From contig LYSY01000003.1 of assembly GCA_001657395.1 (NCBI GenBank), positions 1-64,000 of the forward strand: a stretch of DNA of 64,000 nucleotides. Reading direction: 5' to 3'. Below are positions 24,701 to 34,391 of the stretch, one piece after another. Within the stretch, counting starts at the first letter, position 1. Each line of letters begins with the position of its first letter. The translations under genes were made by a program, and so were the position numbers. This stretch comes from Rhodospirillales bacterium BBD 1991-14. Its GTDB lineage: Bacteria > Pseudomonadota > Alphaproteobacteria > Kiloniellales > Kiloniellaceae. A model generated the notes under the pieces. That model was given only the letters and a program-made list of their open reading frames with translations. It searched no databases and was not told the DNA's origin.

Positions 24701-26770
24701 CGCTATGCCGGAGCGAAGGTGCTCGAAGGGGTCACCGATGGACTGATCCATCGCATCAAGGAAATGGATGATCACCGTACCGTTGGCGCGGCCTTGGTAG
24801 GTGTTGTGCTGCCATTCGACCCGCACGGCGCGCGAGCCGGCATCGACCTCGGTGTGGTTCGCGCCCGGAACCGCCACATCCTGATGCATGCGGCTGACCG
24901 GCATGTTTTCGCCGCCGTAGAAGTAGTAGCTCCCTTGGATCGGGTCCGGAACGGCCGAGCGCACCGTGAAACCGCCTTCGGTCAGCGTCCACCCGGTCAT
25001 GTCACCAGTCTCCGCGTCCGGGTTGACCAGCGTAAGCGGTACGTCAGCCAGTGGCGGCGGTGCGCCTGGCGCCGCACCGCCGTCGCTGTAGGTGAAATCC
25101 CAGGTGCGCGTCTGCCCGTTGGTCGAGTAAGGCACCACGTGGCTCGTGGTATCCGTCACCGTCCGCTCGATAAGCAGGCCGTCGTTGTCGTAGGTGAGGT
25201 CTGTGGTCTGGCGCGGCGCGACGATCTGCGTCGGCAGCCGGAATTCGTTGTGCCAGGTCGTGGTGGTGGTGCGTTCCTCCGGGGTTCCGACCGCCTCAGT
25301 CAGGCTGGTGAGCAGGCCGCGGTTATTGTGGGCATAGTCGGTGACGTTGCCCTCCCAATCCGTCGTGCTGGAAAGGAAGCCGTTGGCGTCGTAAACGTAG
25401 TCTGCGTTGGCCGCCAGGCAGTTGGCGCTGGCGTGCCCTTCGACCTGCGAGACCTTCGGGCCACCGTTGATGGTGGTGAAATGATAGGTGGTCTGCTTGC
25501 CAAGCGGGTTGGTGACGGTCCGCGACCCATCGGGGTTGTAGGCAACATCGAAGGCCTCGACGCCCCCCGCATGAACGCTGGAGATCGCCCGGCCTTCGCT
25601 GTCATAGGCCCAGGTCGCATAGCGCTCGCCGGTTTCGTCGATGAGACCGGTCAGCGCAACCGGAAAGGCCGGATCCTCATAGAGGTATTGGACGCGCGGG
25701 TTATCGTCCTGATCCAGTGGCGTGCTGTCTGGGTAGGCGACTTCTTCCAGCAACGTCTCGGCCTGGGCGACATAGTTGAACAGCTTCCGATAGCTATAGC
25801 GGACCTCCCGACCTCCGCTATCCGTCAGCGAAACCAGCATGCCTTGCGCGTTGTAGGTGAAGCGCAGCCGGCCGCCGTGCGAATCATGGACGAGCGAGAG
25901 CTTACCGTCCGGTCCGTTGAACTCCAGTGCCTGTTGGTACCCGTCTCTCTCGGTGATACTGAGAAGACGGCCGCTGCTGTCGTAGCTTTCGGTGCGGTCC
26001 CGCTTGTCCTTGAGCTCCCAGTGATCGCCCACCTGCGTAAGCGTAAAGATGACATCACTGGCCGGCAGCCAATCAGACCCGACCTTGTTGAAGGTCAGGA
26101 TCTTGCCGTCCTTGGCGTGATAGACGATCTGCGCGTTGCCGATGAAGAACAGTTTCCGGTCGAAGCTGTGACGCCAGCCCTGCCCGAGCGAGGTCGTCAC
26201 CTTGCTTTGGCTGTTGTAGTAGCGTGTGAACGCGAGGCTATGGGAGCCGGCGGTCTCGAAGTCGGTCACCGCCTGGAACTTGTTGCCCGAAATGACCGAT
26301 ATGGGATTGCCGGCCGAAGGAAGTGTATCGTTGGAGCCGTCGCCACAGAGCAGCCCTATCAGCCACTCCCAGAGGTTCAACTGACACCCTGAGGCATTGT
26401 TCGCATTGACCTCATAACCCGCCGGGCAACTGGGTTCTGTCAAATCTATGTAGTAAAGAGGCAGGTTATCGAGAGTAATATGGCAGTCATACCGGAAGAT
26501 GTTCCCCGCGCTGTCGTAAAGCGGCTCGATTTTGTAGACGTGGGCATGGTCCGGATCGCGGAACTGCCGCCACCCCTCGCAAGCTTTCTCCACTGTCTCG
26601 CATGACCCGAGGAAACCGGCACCCGTGCAAACGGTCGACGACGATGGGCCGGACCACGCCGCATCGGCCGGGGTACTGGCGATACAAAGGACGAGAACGA
26701 TCGCGGTCAGAACTGAAAGCGCAAGTATCCGCGGACGGTTTCCGCGAAACCTCATCAGTGAATTAAGCAT
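18770..26770 (-). CDS. giant Sec-exported RHS protein with golvesin-like half-domain arrays and ADP-ribosyltransferase-like tip
   Basis: This complete 2666-residue RHS protein starts with a Sec signal peptide (residues 1-38, hydrophobic [16 protein letters not shown], cleavage after PADA). Next come a Cys-containing segment and a DUF6531-like region near 155-200 ([13 protein letters not shown]). YD repeats follow. Two homologous jelly-roll-like inserts lie at about 578-740 and 745-900 (both with NPxAETGD..GW). More YD repeats run to about 1540 (LDGLPIAQI). The array at about 1550-2390 has six DNxDPxFS..G.W halves and then six ATWTP..YxVYAxW...ADAV halves. The RHS core resumes with [15 protein letters not shown] and ends [10 protein letters not shown] near 2490. 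The 176-residue tip has R2560 (YRGV), TSWS at 2603-2606 and E2650/E2652 (EQEVL), the R-S-E pattern of arginine-type ADP-ribosyltransferases. The tip's target is unknown. Confidence 0.95.
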   Translation of the reverse strand: MLNSLMRFRGNRPRILALSVLTAIVLVLCIASTPADAAWSGPSSSTVCTGAGFLGSCETVEKACEGWRQFRDPDHAHVYKIEPLYDSAGNIFRYDCHITLDNLPLYYIDLTEPSCPAGYEVNANNASGCQLNLWEWLIGLLCGDGSNDTLPSAGNPISVISGNKFQAVTDFETAGSHSLAFTRYYNSQSKVTTSLGQGWRHSFDRKLFFIGNAQIVYHAKDGKILTFNKVGSDWLPASDVIFTLTQVGDHWELKDKRDRTESYDSSGRLLSITERDGYQQALEFNGPDGKLSLVHDSHGGRLRFTYNAQGMLVSLTDSGGREVRYSYRKLFNYVAQAETLLEEVAYPDSTPLDQDDNPRVQYLYEDPAFPVALTGLIDETGERYATWAYDSEGRAISSVHAGGVEAFDVAYNPDGSRTVTNPLGKQTTYHFTTINGGPKVSQVEGHASANCLAANADYVYDANGFLSSTTDWEGNVTDYAHNNRGLLTSLTEAVGTPEERTTTTTWHNEFRLPTQIVAPRQTTDLTYDNDGLLIERTVTDTTSHVVPYSTNGQTRTWDFTYSDGGAAPGAPPPLADVPLTLVNPDAETGDMTGWTLTEGGFTVRSAVPDPIQGSYYFYGGENMPVSRMHQDVAVPGANHTEVDAGSRAVRVEWQHNTYQGRANGTVIIHFLDAMDQSIGDPFEHLRSGIATWSPRSIAVDVPPLTRKIRLEVRAIRFDTIGNHSYFDDFSMSLEERDPARLPLVVQNPHAETGDLAGWTSDLGSFYIRTTEPVPAQADHYFAPGDFPESHLSQVVPFPADQFAAIDEGHRDLELTWRQYSFDSSDYGTASATFLDGSGFGIGHPVSVPLAATTWWQGRQLMAVVPSGARSVRITLRGVRGAGVTNNAYFDFVFANLIRTDVPQLPLPRQLVFLDGPRSDVMDTVDFAYDTFGELETVINALGHVSSITVRDDRGLPLTLLDENGIETELAYDPRGRLVSSRVKGAAGDAVTSFGYDAAGLMTVVTQPDGQQLLYEYDAAQRLTAIANAHGERIEYTLDAMGSVTGEVLRSDTGAIVRSQTRVFDELGRLLQQVGAATQTTTFGYDLNSNLTSITDPLNGPTAQAFDALDRLVQMTDPLNGITGYGYDAQDNLVTVTDPRGLVTTYTYNGFGEVIQLESPDTGTMVFTLDPAGNVLSQTDARGVVTAFTYDALDRPLTRSYPAAPAEDVTYSYDDATLGNRGIGRLTGVTDRTGSTSLTYDDYGHLVEESRTIGGVVYVTRYDTDVAGNLLRIVYPDGRIVSYGRDDLGRVTSVLAQADAAAAPVVVASDIVYEPFGPVSGLTFGNGVALDYLYDQDYRLTGIVAGDGVTSVQDLTLAYDNADNITAITDALDASRSQSFQYDDLYRLTQAIGLYGTIDYGYDAVGNRTSRTIDDMAGLLTETYTYDTASNRLLTLSDGVTTQGFGYSASGQITGDDRGLSDDLGFVYDDSDRLVQLQVAGLAETDYRHNAFGERVSKELLATNAVTHFHYGAGGQLLGESDELGAFQRSYIYLDGLPIAQIEPLGGGGGAQSDQSLDNDSPDAIALGNWSAEATLPGHEGVDYLVHPGADPVPAGGTVLDNTSPDFSTTGLWPEASALPGFEGANYQARSASGPFAPTLEVDNLDPAVTIAGPWNTASRTLGGHSGPNYLWRTQNGISPEAISIDNLDPAFSTSGFWVPWNWTGGGELYGSDYLYISPNSDPSDTITVDNLSSGFSTYGSWYTSNWTGGGANISYDFRWLTPMVASPDAIVIDYQDPGFSWTGAWWISSWTGGGENYGPNFLWYEGVPGGPASHTATWTPDIPVSKQYLVYAWWNQAADRASDATYTVHHTGGSTDVVVDQRTNNNQWNLLGTFTLDPASNHRVELTNEGNGRIVADAIQFMPVDGTPPTATWTPEIPSQQAFNVYAWWNSTGDRAINATYSVHHAGGVSDVVVDQRAGNNQWNLLGTYTLAPGSNHRVTLTNLARGRVAADAVKFEPVNADPAAPPPTAIWTPDIPATREYAVYARWPAHTSHAPDAVYTVHHIGGASAVVVDQTVLGGQWNLLGTYTFGPASNHRIEVSRQASGLIIADAIQMVPTDGAPNSVTWALNVPDNEHYTIETRWINGAANATDAPFTVNHLLGSDTLLMNQQIDLGVWKSLGSYLIPGDGSGSVVLTDLANGNVVADAVRLTPDTSQVRTATWAYTPAESGDYRVFARWPEGPDHATDAKYTVQHSGGPTVVTVSQAQRGGQWNELGVFAMEAGLAYGITLSDDANGMVVADALYIVKAEPLTDAVTWAPTLPAAGAYQVYAIWTSDETRATDALYRIVHDGGTAEVTRNQRVGGGFWQHLGSYSFDPLLNPSVTLAANDNGSVAADAVRFVGGPAGAADVAYLHSDHLGMPQAMTDAGAQLLWWRDQTPFGQTVATGGFSQNPLRFPGQFADAESGLHYNYFRDYDPALGRYIQSDPIGLEGGLNTYAYVHANPLRYTDPTGEAIETPIDVGFVVYDLYRISVDGCTPENLFALSADLVALAIPGLTGAGATVRVAARARAARNTNYLYRGVHAGHPALSAAKRGEVIPGNVKGKVTPEMHNAGGYSGDSPFTSWSHSPKVAAQHAASRGPGGVVLRAPAGAPPKGAQWSWEWSPDIYGEQEVLMRGIRTGVEVLK

Positions 26771-27162
26771 CTTCAGCCCCCCGATGGCTCAGACAAGCCT
26801 CTCCCGTTCCGGCCTGGTCAGCCGGCTTCAGAACGTCATGATGATGGTCAGGAGAAGTGGTCGTTCAGGGTCCGAGTGTGCGCCGCATCGTGCTTCCCCC
26901 CTCTGCCGCGCGCCATTCCGAACTGCAATCAGCAGCCGCAAATCCCCAATGCGCGCTTAAGGTACAAAGCGTACGAGCATTCCCGCAGAAGTTCAATTGG
27001 CAGATTGATTAATTACCCCAGCTTGCGATCAAAAGGTGCAGTCAGCGGTTGGCGCGCACCGTGCGACCCGGTAGAGCCCCAGGTGCCATACGGATGCGAC
27101 AAGAGCCGGCGAATCTGCCGGCTCTTGGGCACCTTAGCGTTCGACTAAACGCTGAGTTGTGA
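26771..27162. other. intergenic region between the RHS gene and tRNA-Met
   Basis: This 392-base stretch is the upstream region of the RHS gene, which has GGGGG about nine bases before its ATG. Apart from the hairpin at 27,100-27,127 I find no coding frame, repeat or clear promoter. A+T-rich DNA around 26,960-27,030 is the likeliest promoter area. Confidence 0.5.
27100..27127 (-). terminator. hairpin downstream of tRNA-Met
   Basis: CAAGAGCCGGC and GCCGGCTCTTG pair perfectly (11 bp) around a six-base loop, about 36 bases past the 3' end of the tRNA. There is no strong T-run on the minus strand, so it may be a processing stem or a weak terminator. Confidence 0.55.
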
Positions 27163-27239
27163 TGGTAGCGGGGGAGGGACTTGAACCCCCGACACGCGGA
27201 TTATGATTCCGCTGCTCTAACCAGCTGAGCTACCCCGCC
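27163..27239 (-). tRNA. tRNA-Met (CAT)
   Basis: The minus strand folds as a 77-base tRNA with encoded CCA. The acceptor is GGCGGGG against CCCCGCT with a G-U first pair. The D-arm contains AGCTCAGCTGGTTAGAGC, the anticodon stem GCGGA/TCCGC encloses ATCATAA (anticodon CAT), and the T-arm has GGTTCAAGTCC. The sequence matches the usual alphaproteobacterial elongator tRNA-Met. A tRNA-Ile2 (CAT with modified C) cannot be excluded from sequence alone. It marks the boundary between the RHS/T2SS accessory region and the following genes, but I see no duplicated 3' end that would mark an attachment site. Confidence 0.95.
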
Positions 27240-27552
27240 AGAGGAAGATCGGCACCCTATCACGGGGGCCGCGCAGCCGTATATGGCCTCGCCCCCTGCC
27301 CTGTCAAGCGGCTTTGGCCGGTGCCGCCGGCTTGCGGCCGGGCGCCCGGCCGGCCGGCGATGGGCCGGCGCCTGCTCGGGCTCTCCCCCGTCCCTGCCCG
27401 GCTCCTCGCCCAGCCCCTCGCCGGGCCCCTCACCGGCCCCTCACCGGCCCCTCACCGGCCCCTGCCGGCACGCCGGTAGCTCGACCTAATCATTCGTGCT
27501 AGATTAACCATCGAGGACTGGCCGTTGCCGTCAGGCAGAGGGGGGCCATTCG
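27240..27552. other. G+C-rich intergenic region with short tandem repeats
   Basis: This 313-base gap lies between the tRNA gene and the radical SAM gene. It includes an 11-base tandem repeat CCGGCCCCTCA, about four copies at 27,421-27,464, within a longer C-rich stretch. No coding frame has plausible composition. The promoters of the tRNA gene (minus) and the radical SAM gene (plus) should lie here; the A+T-richer segment near 27,485-27,510 is the best candidate for the latter. Confidence 0.55.
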
Positions 27553-29427
27553 ATGACAGCATCCGTATCGCAAGACGCCGGAACCGCCCGTGGGGGGGAG
27601 GCTTCGGCCCAACGCCGCTTTCACGTCACCCTGATCAAGCCGTCCCATTACGACAAGGACGGCTACGTGATTCAGTGGTGGAAGGCCTGGATTCCCTCCA
27701 ACTCCCTGGCCGCGCTCTACGGCCTGACCCAGGACCTGCAGGAGCGCCGGGTCCTGGGCGCGGAGGTCGAGCTGGCCATCGACGCCTATGACGAGATGAA
27801 CATCGTCATCCCCTACAACAAGATCATCGCGCGCCACCGCCGGGCGGCGGCGGAGCACGCAGGGGATGGCGAAGAGGGCCGAGACGGCGGTGGCGGGCTG
27901 GTCTGCCTGGTGGGGGTACAGTCGAACCAGTATCCGCGCGCCCTGGCGATTGCCCGGCGCTTCCGCGCCGCCGGGCTGCAGGTCGCCATCGGCGGCTTCC
28001 ACGTCAGCGGCTGCCTGTCCATGCTACCGGAGCTGCACGAAAGCCTGCAGGAGGCACTGGACATGGGCGTGTCGCTCTTCGCCGGCGAGGCCGAGGAGCA
28101 TCTGCATGGCGTTCTTGGCGACGCCCTGGCGGGCGAACTGAAGCCGATCTACAACGCCATGGACCAATTGCCGGACCTGCAGGGCGCGGTCACACCCTTC
28201 CTGCCGGAGCCGCTGGTGCGCCGCTACGACGGCGTGCTCAGCAGCTTCGATGCGGGCCGGGGCTGTCCCTTCCAGTGCAGCTTCTGCACCATCATCAACG
28301 TGCAGGGCCGCAAGTCGCGCTACCGCAGCGCCGACGACGTGGAGCGGCTGATCCGCGCCAACCATGCCCAGGGCGTGACCCACTACTTCATCACCGACGA
28401 CAACTTCGCGCGCAACAAGAACTGGGAGGCGATCTTCGACCGCATGGCCGAACTGCGCGGCGAGGGTATCGACATCCGCTTCCTCATCCAGGTCGACGTG
28501 CTGGCGCACAAGATCCCCGGGTTCATCGACAAGGCCAAGGCGGCCGGCTGCAAGCAGGCCTTCATCGGCCTGGAAAGCATCAACCCGGCCAACCTGAAGG
28601 AGATGAAGAAGAACCAGAACAAGATCACCGAGTACCGTACGATGTTCCAGGCTTGGCGCGCGCGCCAGGTGGTCACCTACGCCGGCTTCATCATGGGGCT
28701 GCCCAACGACACGCGCGAGACCATCCGGCGCGACCTGGAGATCATCCAGCGGGAGATCCCGGTGGACGTGCTGGAGATCACCATCCTGACCCCCCTGCCC
28801 GGCTCCGAGGATCACAAGAATCTCTACATGAAGGGCGTCTGGATGGACCCGGACCTCAACAAGTACGACCTGGAGTGCGTCACCTTCGAGCATCCGCTGA
28901 TGTCGAAGGAGGACCTGCAGCAGGCTTACTGGGACGCCTGGGACCACTACTACACCCTGGAGCACGCCGAGACCCTGATGCGCCGCGCCATGGCCGACGG
29001 CATCAAGCCGGTCAGGATCTGGCAGAACCTGCTGCAGATCTACGGCGCCATGGGCTTCGAGCGGGTGCACCCGCAGCAGTGCGGCTACTTCCGCCGCCGC
29101 GTGCGCGCCGAGCGCCGCCCGGAGCTGCCGCGCGAGAACGCGCTGCTCTTCTATCCGAAGAACGTGCTGCGCACGCTGCGCAACTACGTGGGCATCGGTC
29201 TCTACGCCTGGCGCCTGCACCGCATCCGCAGGCGCGTCGAGGCCGATCCGGTCTCGAAGACCCACCGCGATCTTGCGCTGACACCGGTGGTGAGCGCCGA
29301 GGACGAGGAGTTGGAGATGTTCCACCTGAACAAGGCCGCCGAAGCCGCCGTCGCCAAGGCCAAGGCGGAAGCCGCGGCGCGCGAGCGCCAGACCGCAAAG
29401 CGCGCCGGGATGGGGGCCGCGGACTAG
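27553..29427 (+). CDS. B12-binding-domain radical SAM protein
   Basis: This 624-residue enzyme is a class B-like radical SAM protein. The N-terminal ~180 residues resemble a cobalamin-binding domain (VTLIKPSHYDKDGYVIQWWK, LVCLVGVQSNQYPRAL, VAIGGFHVSG). The radical SAM cluster is C238, C242 and C245 in GCPFQCSFCTI, followed by FITDDNFARNK and the Gly-rich GLESINP region near 340. The tail is basic and Ala-rich, with a likely amphipathic helix at about 535-560 (NVLRTLRNYVGIGLYAWRL) that could associate with the membrane. Substrate is unknown; the family includes methylases and hopanoid and bacteriochlorophyll enzymes. It stands alone and ends at a strong hairpin shared with the convergent gene. 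Confidence 0.9.
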   Translation: MTASVSQDAGTARGGEASAQRRFHVTLIKPSHYDKDGYVIQWWKAWIPSNSLAALYGLTQDLQERRVLGAEVELAIDAYDEMNIVIPYNKIIARHRRAAAEHAGDGEEGRDGGGGLVCLVGVQSNQYPRALAIARRFRAAGLQVAIGGFHVSGCLSMLPELHESLQEALDMGVSLFAGEAEEHLHGVLGDALAGELKPIYNAMDQLPDLQGAVTPFLPEPLVRRYDGVLSSFDAGRGCPFQCSFCTIINVQGRKSRYRSADDVERLIRANHAQGVTHYFITDDNFARNKNWEAIFDRMAELRGEGIDIRFLIQVDVLAHKIPGFIDKAKAAGCKQAFIGLESINPANLKEMKKNQNKITEYRTMFQAWRARQVVTYAGFIMGLPNDTRETIRRDLEIIQREIPVDVLEITILTPLPGSEDHKNLYMKGVWMDPDLNKYDLECVTFEHPLMSKEDLQQAYWDAWDHYYTLEHAETLMRRAMADGIKPVRIWQNLLQIYGAMGFERVHPQQCGYFRRRVRAERRPELPRENALLFYPKNVLRTLRNYVGIGLYAWRLHRIRRRVEADPVSKTHRDLALTPVVSAEDEELEMFHLNKAAEAAVAKAKAEAAARERQTAKRAGMGAAD

Positions 29428-29428
29428 A

Positions 29429-29452
29429 CAACAGGGACCGAAGTCCCTGTTG
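29429..29452. terminator. bidirectional hairpin terminator
   Basis: CAACAGGGAC and GTCCCTGTTG form a perfect 10-bp stem with a CGAA tetraloop, right after the radical SAM stop and right before the stop of the convergent HTH gene at 29,458. There is only a weak T-run. Confidence 0.75.
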
Positions 29453-29457
29453 CTAAA

Positions 29458-29670
29458 TCAAAACGGAAGCTCTGGCTGCGGATCGTCAGGGGGATCTGCG
29501 TCGGGGGGTTCGTCCCCGTGGATCTTACCGTTCACAATCTCGGAGACACGGCCCTGATTGATTCCGAACCGTGCAGCAACGTCATGCTGCATGTAACCGA
29601 GCTTACAGAGATGTTTTATCTTGGCCGCCATTTTAGCGGTTACGCGCGGCGAACTACGCCTTGCAATCAT
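29458..29670 (-). CDS. small HTH protein
   Basis: This 70-residue protein has a helix-turn-helix at about residues 18-50 (KHLCKLGYMQHDVAARFGIN, QGRVSEIVNGK) and an acidic Pro/Asp-rich tail ending PQPELPF. I set the start at 29,670 because GGAG is six bases upstream. A longer frame reaching 29,853 is basic and shows no domain. It may be a regulator or a small phage- or element-derived DNA-binding protein. It lies in a patch that is A+T-richer than the flanks, 3' to 3' with the radical SAM gene. Confidence 0.65.
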   Translation of the reverse strand: MIARRSSPRVTAKMAAKIKHLCKLGYMQHDVAARFGINQGRVSEIVNGKIHGDEPPDADPPDDPQPELPF

Positions 29671-29913
29671 CTTTCTACTCCAGATGAGAGCGACCGACCG
29701 CCCGTTGACCACCGACTCTGGACATGTTACTGACCCGTTGCGTGGGTAGGGTAACCTAACCTTACTCGATGGAACCGGCAGGCGGTTCGGACAACCAATT
29801 TGCCGGTTTCGCTTCGGGCGGTACGCTGCAACGTACCGCCCGAATTGCTTCACTACACAGCTTCAGACAAGCATACAGTCTCCACTACTGCACCGATCTT
29901 GCCCTAACCATCA

Positions 29914-30744
29914 TCATCCCTGTTCATCCGCATATGGTGATCGCTTGCCGGATTCAGCGCGCACCTCAATGCCGCCTTCTCCTTCGTAGAGGAGATCGAA
30001 GATGTTTGCTGCTGTTTGCAGCCACTTCACCCGCAACGCAAGCGGCCACTCCGATTGGCGTTCTGGATCAGGAAGCGTCTTCAACAAGCCTTGGATGAAC
30101 GGATGCAGTGACTCGTCTACTGCGTCATCACTCCGGTGCTTATCTTTTTCGCCCTCATTAGAGTCAGGTTCGTCTTCTTGATCCGACTGTGCACCAGAAT
30201 CATCACTCCGCGTTGCAACACCCGGGAGAACCAACCGTTCTCTTCCTGAATCAAAGAAACCAGCTTGCTCTGCCGATCTTTCAAAGACCCGACGAGCCCT
30301 ATCCTTCATCTTCTCTGCAACGCCCAAAGCCTCCATATCGTGCTCCAAGGCTGTTGCTGGAGGCAAGACGGTACCGCTGTATTTCTTGAAGACTGCCTCA
30401 TAGAGCGGGACGTTCAAAAACGCCTTGGCCTTAGCTTCACGCGCTCGAGATGGATCGACGACCATTCGCCCAAGTTCTGAAAGCCTGTGCTTTCCCGGCG
30501 ATGGAGACTCGAGCAACTGGAACATCCTAGATGCAGATAGCTGCACGCGGTATCCGCTGCTCTTAGGGCTTTGGCTGGTCCAGGCTGCAAGTTGATTGTC
30601 GTCGCATTCACCAAGTCCGACCTGGTTGTGAATCGCCTGTGCCAGCTTGATTGCGCTAGAGAGATCATTGTAGGGGAAGCTGATCGATGACCGTTGGCGC
30701 CCCTCTCGTCCTTTGTCCGCTACCGGCTCATCAACATCTGCCAT
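29914..30744 (-). CDS. hypothetical protein, 276 residues, possibly winged-helix
   Basis: I do not recognise this gene. Residues ~20-75 (ISFPYNDLSSAIKLAQAIHN, LAAWTSQSPKSSGYRVQLSA) look like a winged-helix-type domain and loosely resemble DUF5343-like proteins. Residues 100-165 are helical and charged. A Ser/Asp/Glu-rich linker (about 180-215, DEPDSNEGEKDKHRSDD) precedes a C-terminal segment with HPFIQGLLKTLPDP and WLQTAANIFDLLYEGEG. There are no membrane segments. Its base composition is A+T-rich compared with both flanking regions, suggesting recent acquisition. It starts at the ATG at 30,744 and is followed on the same strand by the small HTH gene. Confidence 0.6.
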   Translation of the reverse strand: MADVDEPVADKGREGRQRSSISFPYNDLSSAIKLAQAIHNQVGLGECDDNQLAAWTSQSPKSSGYRVQLSASRMFQLLESPSPGKHRLSELGRMVVDPSRAREAKAKAFLNVPLYEAVFKKYSGTVLPPATALEHDMEALGVAEKMKDRARRVFERSAEQAGFFDSGRERLVLPGVATRSDDSGAQSDQEDEPDSNEGEKDKHRSDDAVDESLHPFIQGLLKTLPDPERQSEWPLALRVKWLQTAANIFDLLYEGEGGIEVRAESGKRSPYADEQG

Positions 30745-31046
30745 CCCTTACAATCCCATGCTGTGCCGCCGAAGAGTCTTTCAGCTTCATGAGTCTTAGC
30801 GTTAATCAATCCATGGGTCAACCGTCTTTATCCAAATTTGACGAACAAGCTGGATAAGCTTGCCATCTTATCCAAATCGACGCGCAAGAGTCGCCTTGTT
30901 ATTGAAAAATATCATTTGTTTTCAATGGGTTCAGTATAGAATTCTAGCGCTCGGCAGACGAGCATGACAAACCATGTCGTTGGGAGTCCGCCGAGCAGCT
31001 TGGCGGCGCCAAGCAGAATCATCTGATATTGCGTGATCTCGAGGTG
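30745..31046. other. A+T-rich intergenic region with a direct repeat
   Basis: No coding frame is supported here. The element TTATCCAAAT followed by GACG and CAAG occurs twice in direct orientation, near 30,828 and 30,869, with an inverted GGATAAG between them. This cluster lies about 85-140 bases upstream of the 276-residue gene and could be its operator. The remainder is A+T-rich (for example around 30,900-30,945) and probably carries that gene's promoter. Confidence 0.5.
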
Positions 31047-31358
31047 TCAGTCGCCCAGCATGGTGGCCAGCTTCATGGCCACGCCCATGGAGCCTTCGAT
31101 CTTCAGCTTGCCGGTCATGTAGGCCAGGGTGGGGTCGAGGCTGCCGTCGATCAGGCTGCCGAGCTGGTCGAGGCTGATGCGCAGGGTGGTGTCCGCCTCG
31201 GTGCCGTTGGCCTCCACCGGCGCGATCTCCGCCGGGGTCTCCTTGCCGTCCCAGAGGATCGCCCCCTCCTCGCCCAGGTCGAAGAGCACGCGGTAGCCCA
31301 GGGGCGGGTTCAGTGCGGCCTGGGATTTCAACTGTTCGGTCAGACTCTCCAGGGACAT
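31047..31358 (-). CDS. SCP2-like sterol/lipid-binding domain protein
   Basis: This 103-residue single-domain protein has the SCP2 fold pattern: GYRVLFDLGEEGAILWDG, DTTLRISLDQLGSLIDGSLD, and the signature PTLAYMTGKLKIEGSMGVAM, whose hydrophobic tail lines a lipid tunnel in the family. I chose the ATG at 31,358 because GGAGGAG lies about nine bases upstream; a GTG at 31,397 would add 13 residues. It probably binds a hydrophobic ligand or acyl group; the ligand is unknown. It follows mnmA on the same strand. Confidence 0.85.
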   Translation of the reverse strand: MSLESLTEQLKSQAALNPPLGYRVLFDLGEEGAILWDGKETPAEIAPVEANGTEADTTLRISLDQLGSLIDGSLDPTLAYMTGKLKIEGSMGVAMKLATMLGD

Positions 31359-31436
31359 GGCGGGTGGCTCCTCCGCTTCGATCTTTTTTTCAGGCACCCA
31401 TTGTCAGACCGCGCGGCCTCTCAGACCACGCAGCCG

Positions 31437-32576
31437 TCAGGCGGCGAGGCGGTTCTCCGCCGCGGCGATCCAGCCGCCGCCGAGGACACGATCGCCATCG
31501 TAACAGACCGCGGCCTGGCCCGGCGAGATGCCGAACTGCGGCGTATCGAGCACCAGCTCGGCCCCGCCGCCCTCGTTGCCAAAGCCGGCGCGCGGGAAGA
31601 TCCGCGCCAGCGCCGGCTCGCTGACCGAACGCAGCTTCACCTGAACGGCACGGCCGTCGGCATCCAAAGGCGCGCCCGCCAGCCAGTTGAGGCTGCGCAG
31701 CACCACCGCATCGGTGGCCAGGGCCGCCTTGGGCCCGACGACCACCCGGCGAGCCTCCGGCTCCAGGCGCACGACGAACAGCGGCTCGCGCTCACCGCCG
31801 ACGCCAAGGCCGCGGCGCTGACCGATGGTGTAATGGATGATGCCCTCGTGACGGCCGAGGACACGCCCGTCGATGTGCACGATATCGCCGGGGTCGGCTG
31901 CGCCTGGGCGCAGCTTCTGCACCACTGTGGCGTAAGAGCCCTGGGGCACGAAGCAGATGTCCTGGCTGTCGGGCTTGTCGGCCACGGCAAGGCCGTGGCG
32001 CTCCGCCTCCGCCCGCACCGCATCCTTCTCCAGCCCGCCGAGCGGGAAGCGCAGGAAGTCGAGCTGCTCGCGGGTGGTGGCGAAGAGGAAGTAGCTCTGG
32101 TCGCGGCGGCGGTCGACGGCGCGGTGCAACTCCGCCCCCTCCGGCCCCATGGTCCGGCGCACGTAGTGGCCGGTGGCCAGCGCATCGGCACCCAGGTCGC
32201 GCGCCGTGGCCAGCAGGTCGCGGAATTTGACCGTCTGGTTGCAGCTGACGCAGGGGATCGGCGTCTCGCCGCGCAGATAGCTGTCGGCGAAGTCCTCCAT
32301 CACCGACTGGCGGAAGCGGCTCTCGTAATCCAGCACGTAGTGGGGGATATCCAGGCGCTCCGCCGCCTGGCGGGCGTCATAGATATCCTGGCCGGCGCAG
32401 CAGGCGCCCTTCTTGGCAACCGCCGCCCCGTGGTCGTAGAGCTGCAGGGTGATGCCCACCACGTCGTAGCCCTCGGCGCGCAGAAGCGCCGCCGTGACCG
32501 AGGAATCGACCCCGCCGGACATGGCGACCACCACGCGGGTCGCGCCCACCGCCTTGTTGATACCGAGCGAATTCAT
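31437..32576 (-). CDS. mnmA: tRNA-specific 2-thiouridylase
   Basis: MnmA adds sulfur to U34 of tRNA-Lys, -Glu and -Gln, taking it from a cysteine-desulfurase relay, and forms the s2U part of mnm5s2U. The PP-loop ATP site is SGGVDSS at about residues 20-26. Catalytic cysteines are those in CVSCN (near 110) and DICFVPQG (near 208). GHYVRR and DQSYFLF are also family-typical. The 379-residue length is normal. I set the start at the ATG 32,576 (MNSLGINK); a longer frame to 32,612 is not needed. Two cysteine desulfurases that could supply the sulfur are encoded about 10 kb away. Confidence 0.96.
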   Translation of the reverse strand: MNSLGINKAVGATRVVVAMSGGVDSSVTAALLRAEGYDVVGITLQLYDHGAAVAKKGACCAGQDIYDARQAAERLDIPHYVLDYESRFRQSVMEDFADSYLRGETPIPCVSCNQTVKFRDLLATARDLGADALATGHYVRRTMGPEGAELHRAVDRRRDQSYFLFATTREQLDFLRFPLGGLEKDAVRAEAERHGLAVADKPDSQDICFVPQGSYATVVQKLRPGAADPGDIVHIDGRVLGRHEGIIHYTIGQRRGLGVGGEREPLFVVRLEPEARRVVVGPKAALATDAVVLRSLNWLAGAPLDADGRAVQVKLRSVSEPALARIFPRAGFGNEGGGAELVLDTPQFGISPGQAAVCYDGDRVLGGGWIAAAENRLAA

Positions 32577-32757
32577 GCTGGCGGAATATAGGCCAAGCAG
32601 GCCCCGGCGCAAGGCCGGGGCTTCGCCCAGGCGCCGGAAGCCGGCGCCGGATAAAAATTAAATGACAGATATTGAATTTTGTTATTCTCTACACATATCC
32701 CTCCATCATCGGACGGCAATCATTGAACCGGCCATCATCGAACTGGAGGTATAGGCA

Positions 32758-33779
<1,022 letters not shown>

Positions 33780-33783
<4 letters not shown>

Positions 33784-34391
33784 CCGAAGCGGTACTGACA
33801 GCGGAGCGCATTCTCGACGCGGCGGAGCAGGTGCTCCGCCGCTACGGGCCGGCCAAGACCACGGTGGTCGACGTGGCCCGCGCGCTCGGCGTCAGTCACG
33901 GCACCATCTACCGCCACTTCCCCAGCAAGTCGGCCCTGCGCGAGGCCGTGGCCGCGCGCTGGCTGCACCGGGTCTCGGAACCGCTGCAGGCGGTCATTGC
34001 CGACCGCAGCCCGGCGCCGCAGCGCCTGCGCCGCTGGTTCGACACCCTGATGGGCGTCAAACGCCGCAAGGTGCTGGAGGACCCGGAGCTCTTCGCCACC
34101 TATCATGCCCTCGTCGAGGATGCCGGCACGGTGATCCAGGACCACATCGAAGACCTCGTCTCGCAAGTGGCTGGGATCATCGCCGACGGCGTCGCCGAAG
34201 GGAGCTTCAGCGTCGACGATCCACAGCAGGCCACCCGGGCGGTGTTTCAGGCAACGATCCGTTTTCACCACCCCGTCCATGCCGGGGACTGGCAGCGGCC
34301 GGGGATCGAGGACGACTTCGACGCCCTCTGGCAGCTTGTCATGGCGGGCCTGACCACCGGCGCAAATGGCCCGGCATCTAAGGGCGGGTGA
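33780..34391 (+). CDS. TetR-family transcriptional regulator
   Basis: This 203-residue protein has an N-terminal TetR HTH (residues ~8-55: AERILDAAEQVLRRYGPAKT, VVDVARALGVSHGTIYRHFP). The helical C-terminal ligand-binding domain has FATYHALVEDAGTVIQDHI. The ATGA overlap with the aldo/keto reductase implies translational coupling. Its operator is probably in the A+T-rich region upstream of that gene (about 32,650-32,700). Ligand unknown. Its 3' end overlaps the convergent hydrolase gene by 14 bases. Confidence 0.93.

Noticed and set aside
19328-26392. Long plus-strand frames (562, 717 and 663 codons) opposite the giant RHS gene.
   Set aside because: The minus frame has continuous RHS repeats. 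The plus frames are Val/Gly/Arg/His-rich shadows with no motif.
27163-27239. tRNA-Met as an integration site for an element carrying the RHS and T2SS genes.
   Set aside because: I found no integrase gene and no second copy of the tRNA 3' end in the window.
27413-27464. Short C-rich repeats considered as a CRISPR array.
   Set aside because: The 11-base units are directly contiguous with no spacers, so this is a simple tandem repeat.
29671-29853. Longer N-terminus for the small HTH protein.
   Set aside because: The extra 61 residues are basic and featureless, and the internal ATG at 29,670 has a good ribosome site.
31029-32591. A 520-codon plus-strand frame over the SCP2 and mnmA genes.
   Set aside because: MnmA motifs lie on the minus strand; this is a shadow of G+C-rich codons.
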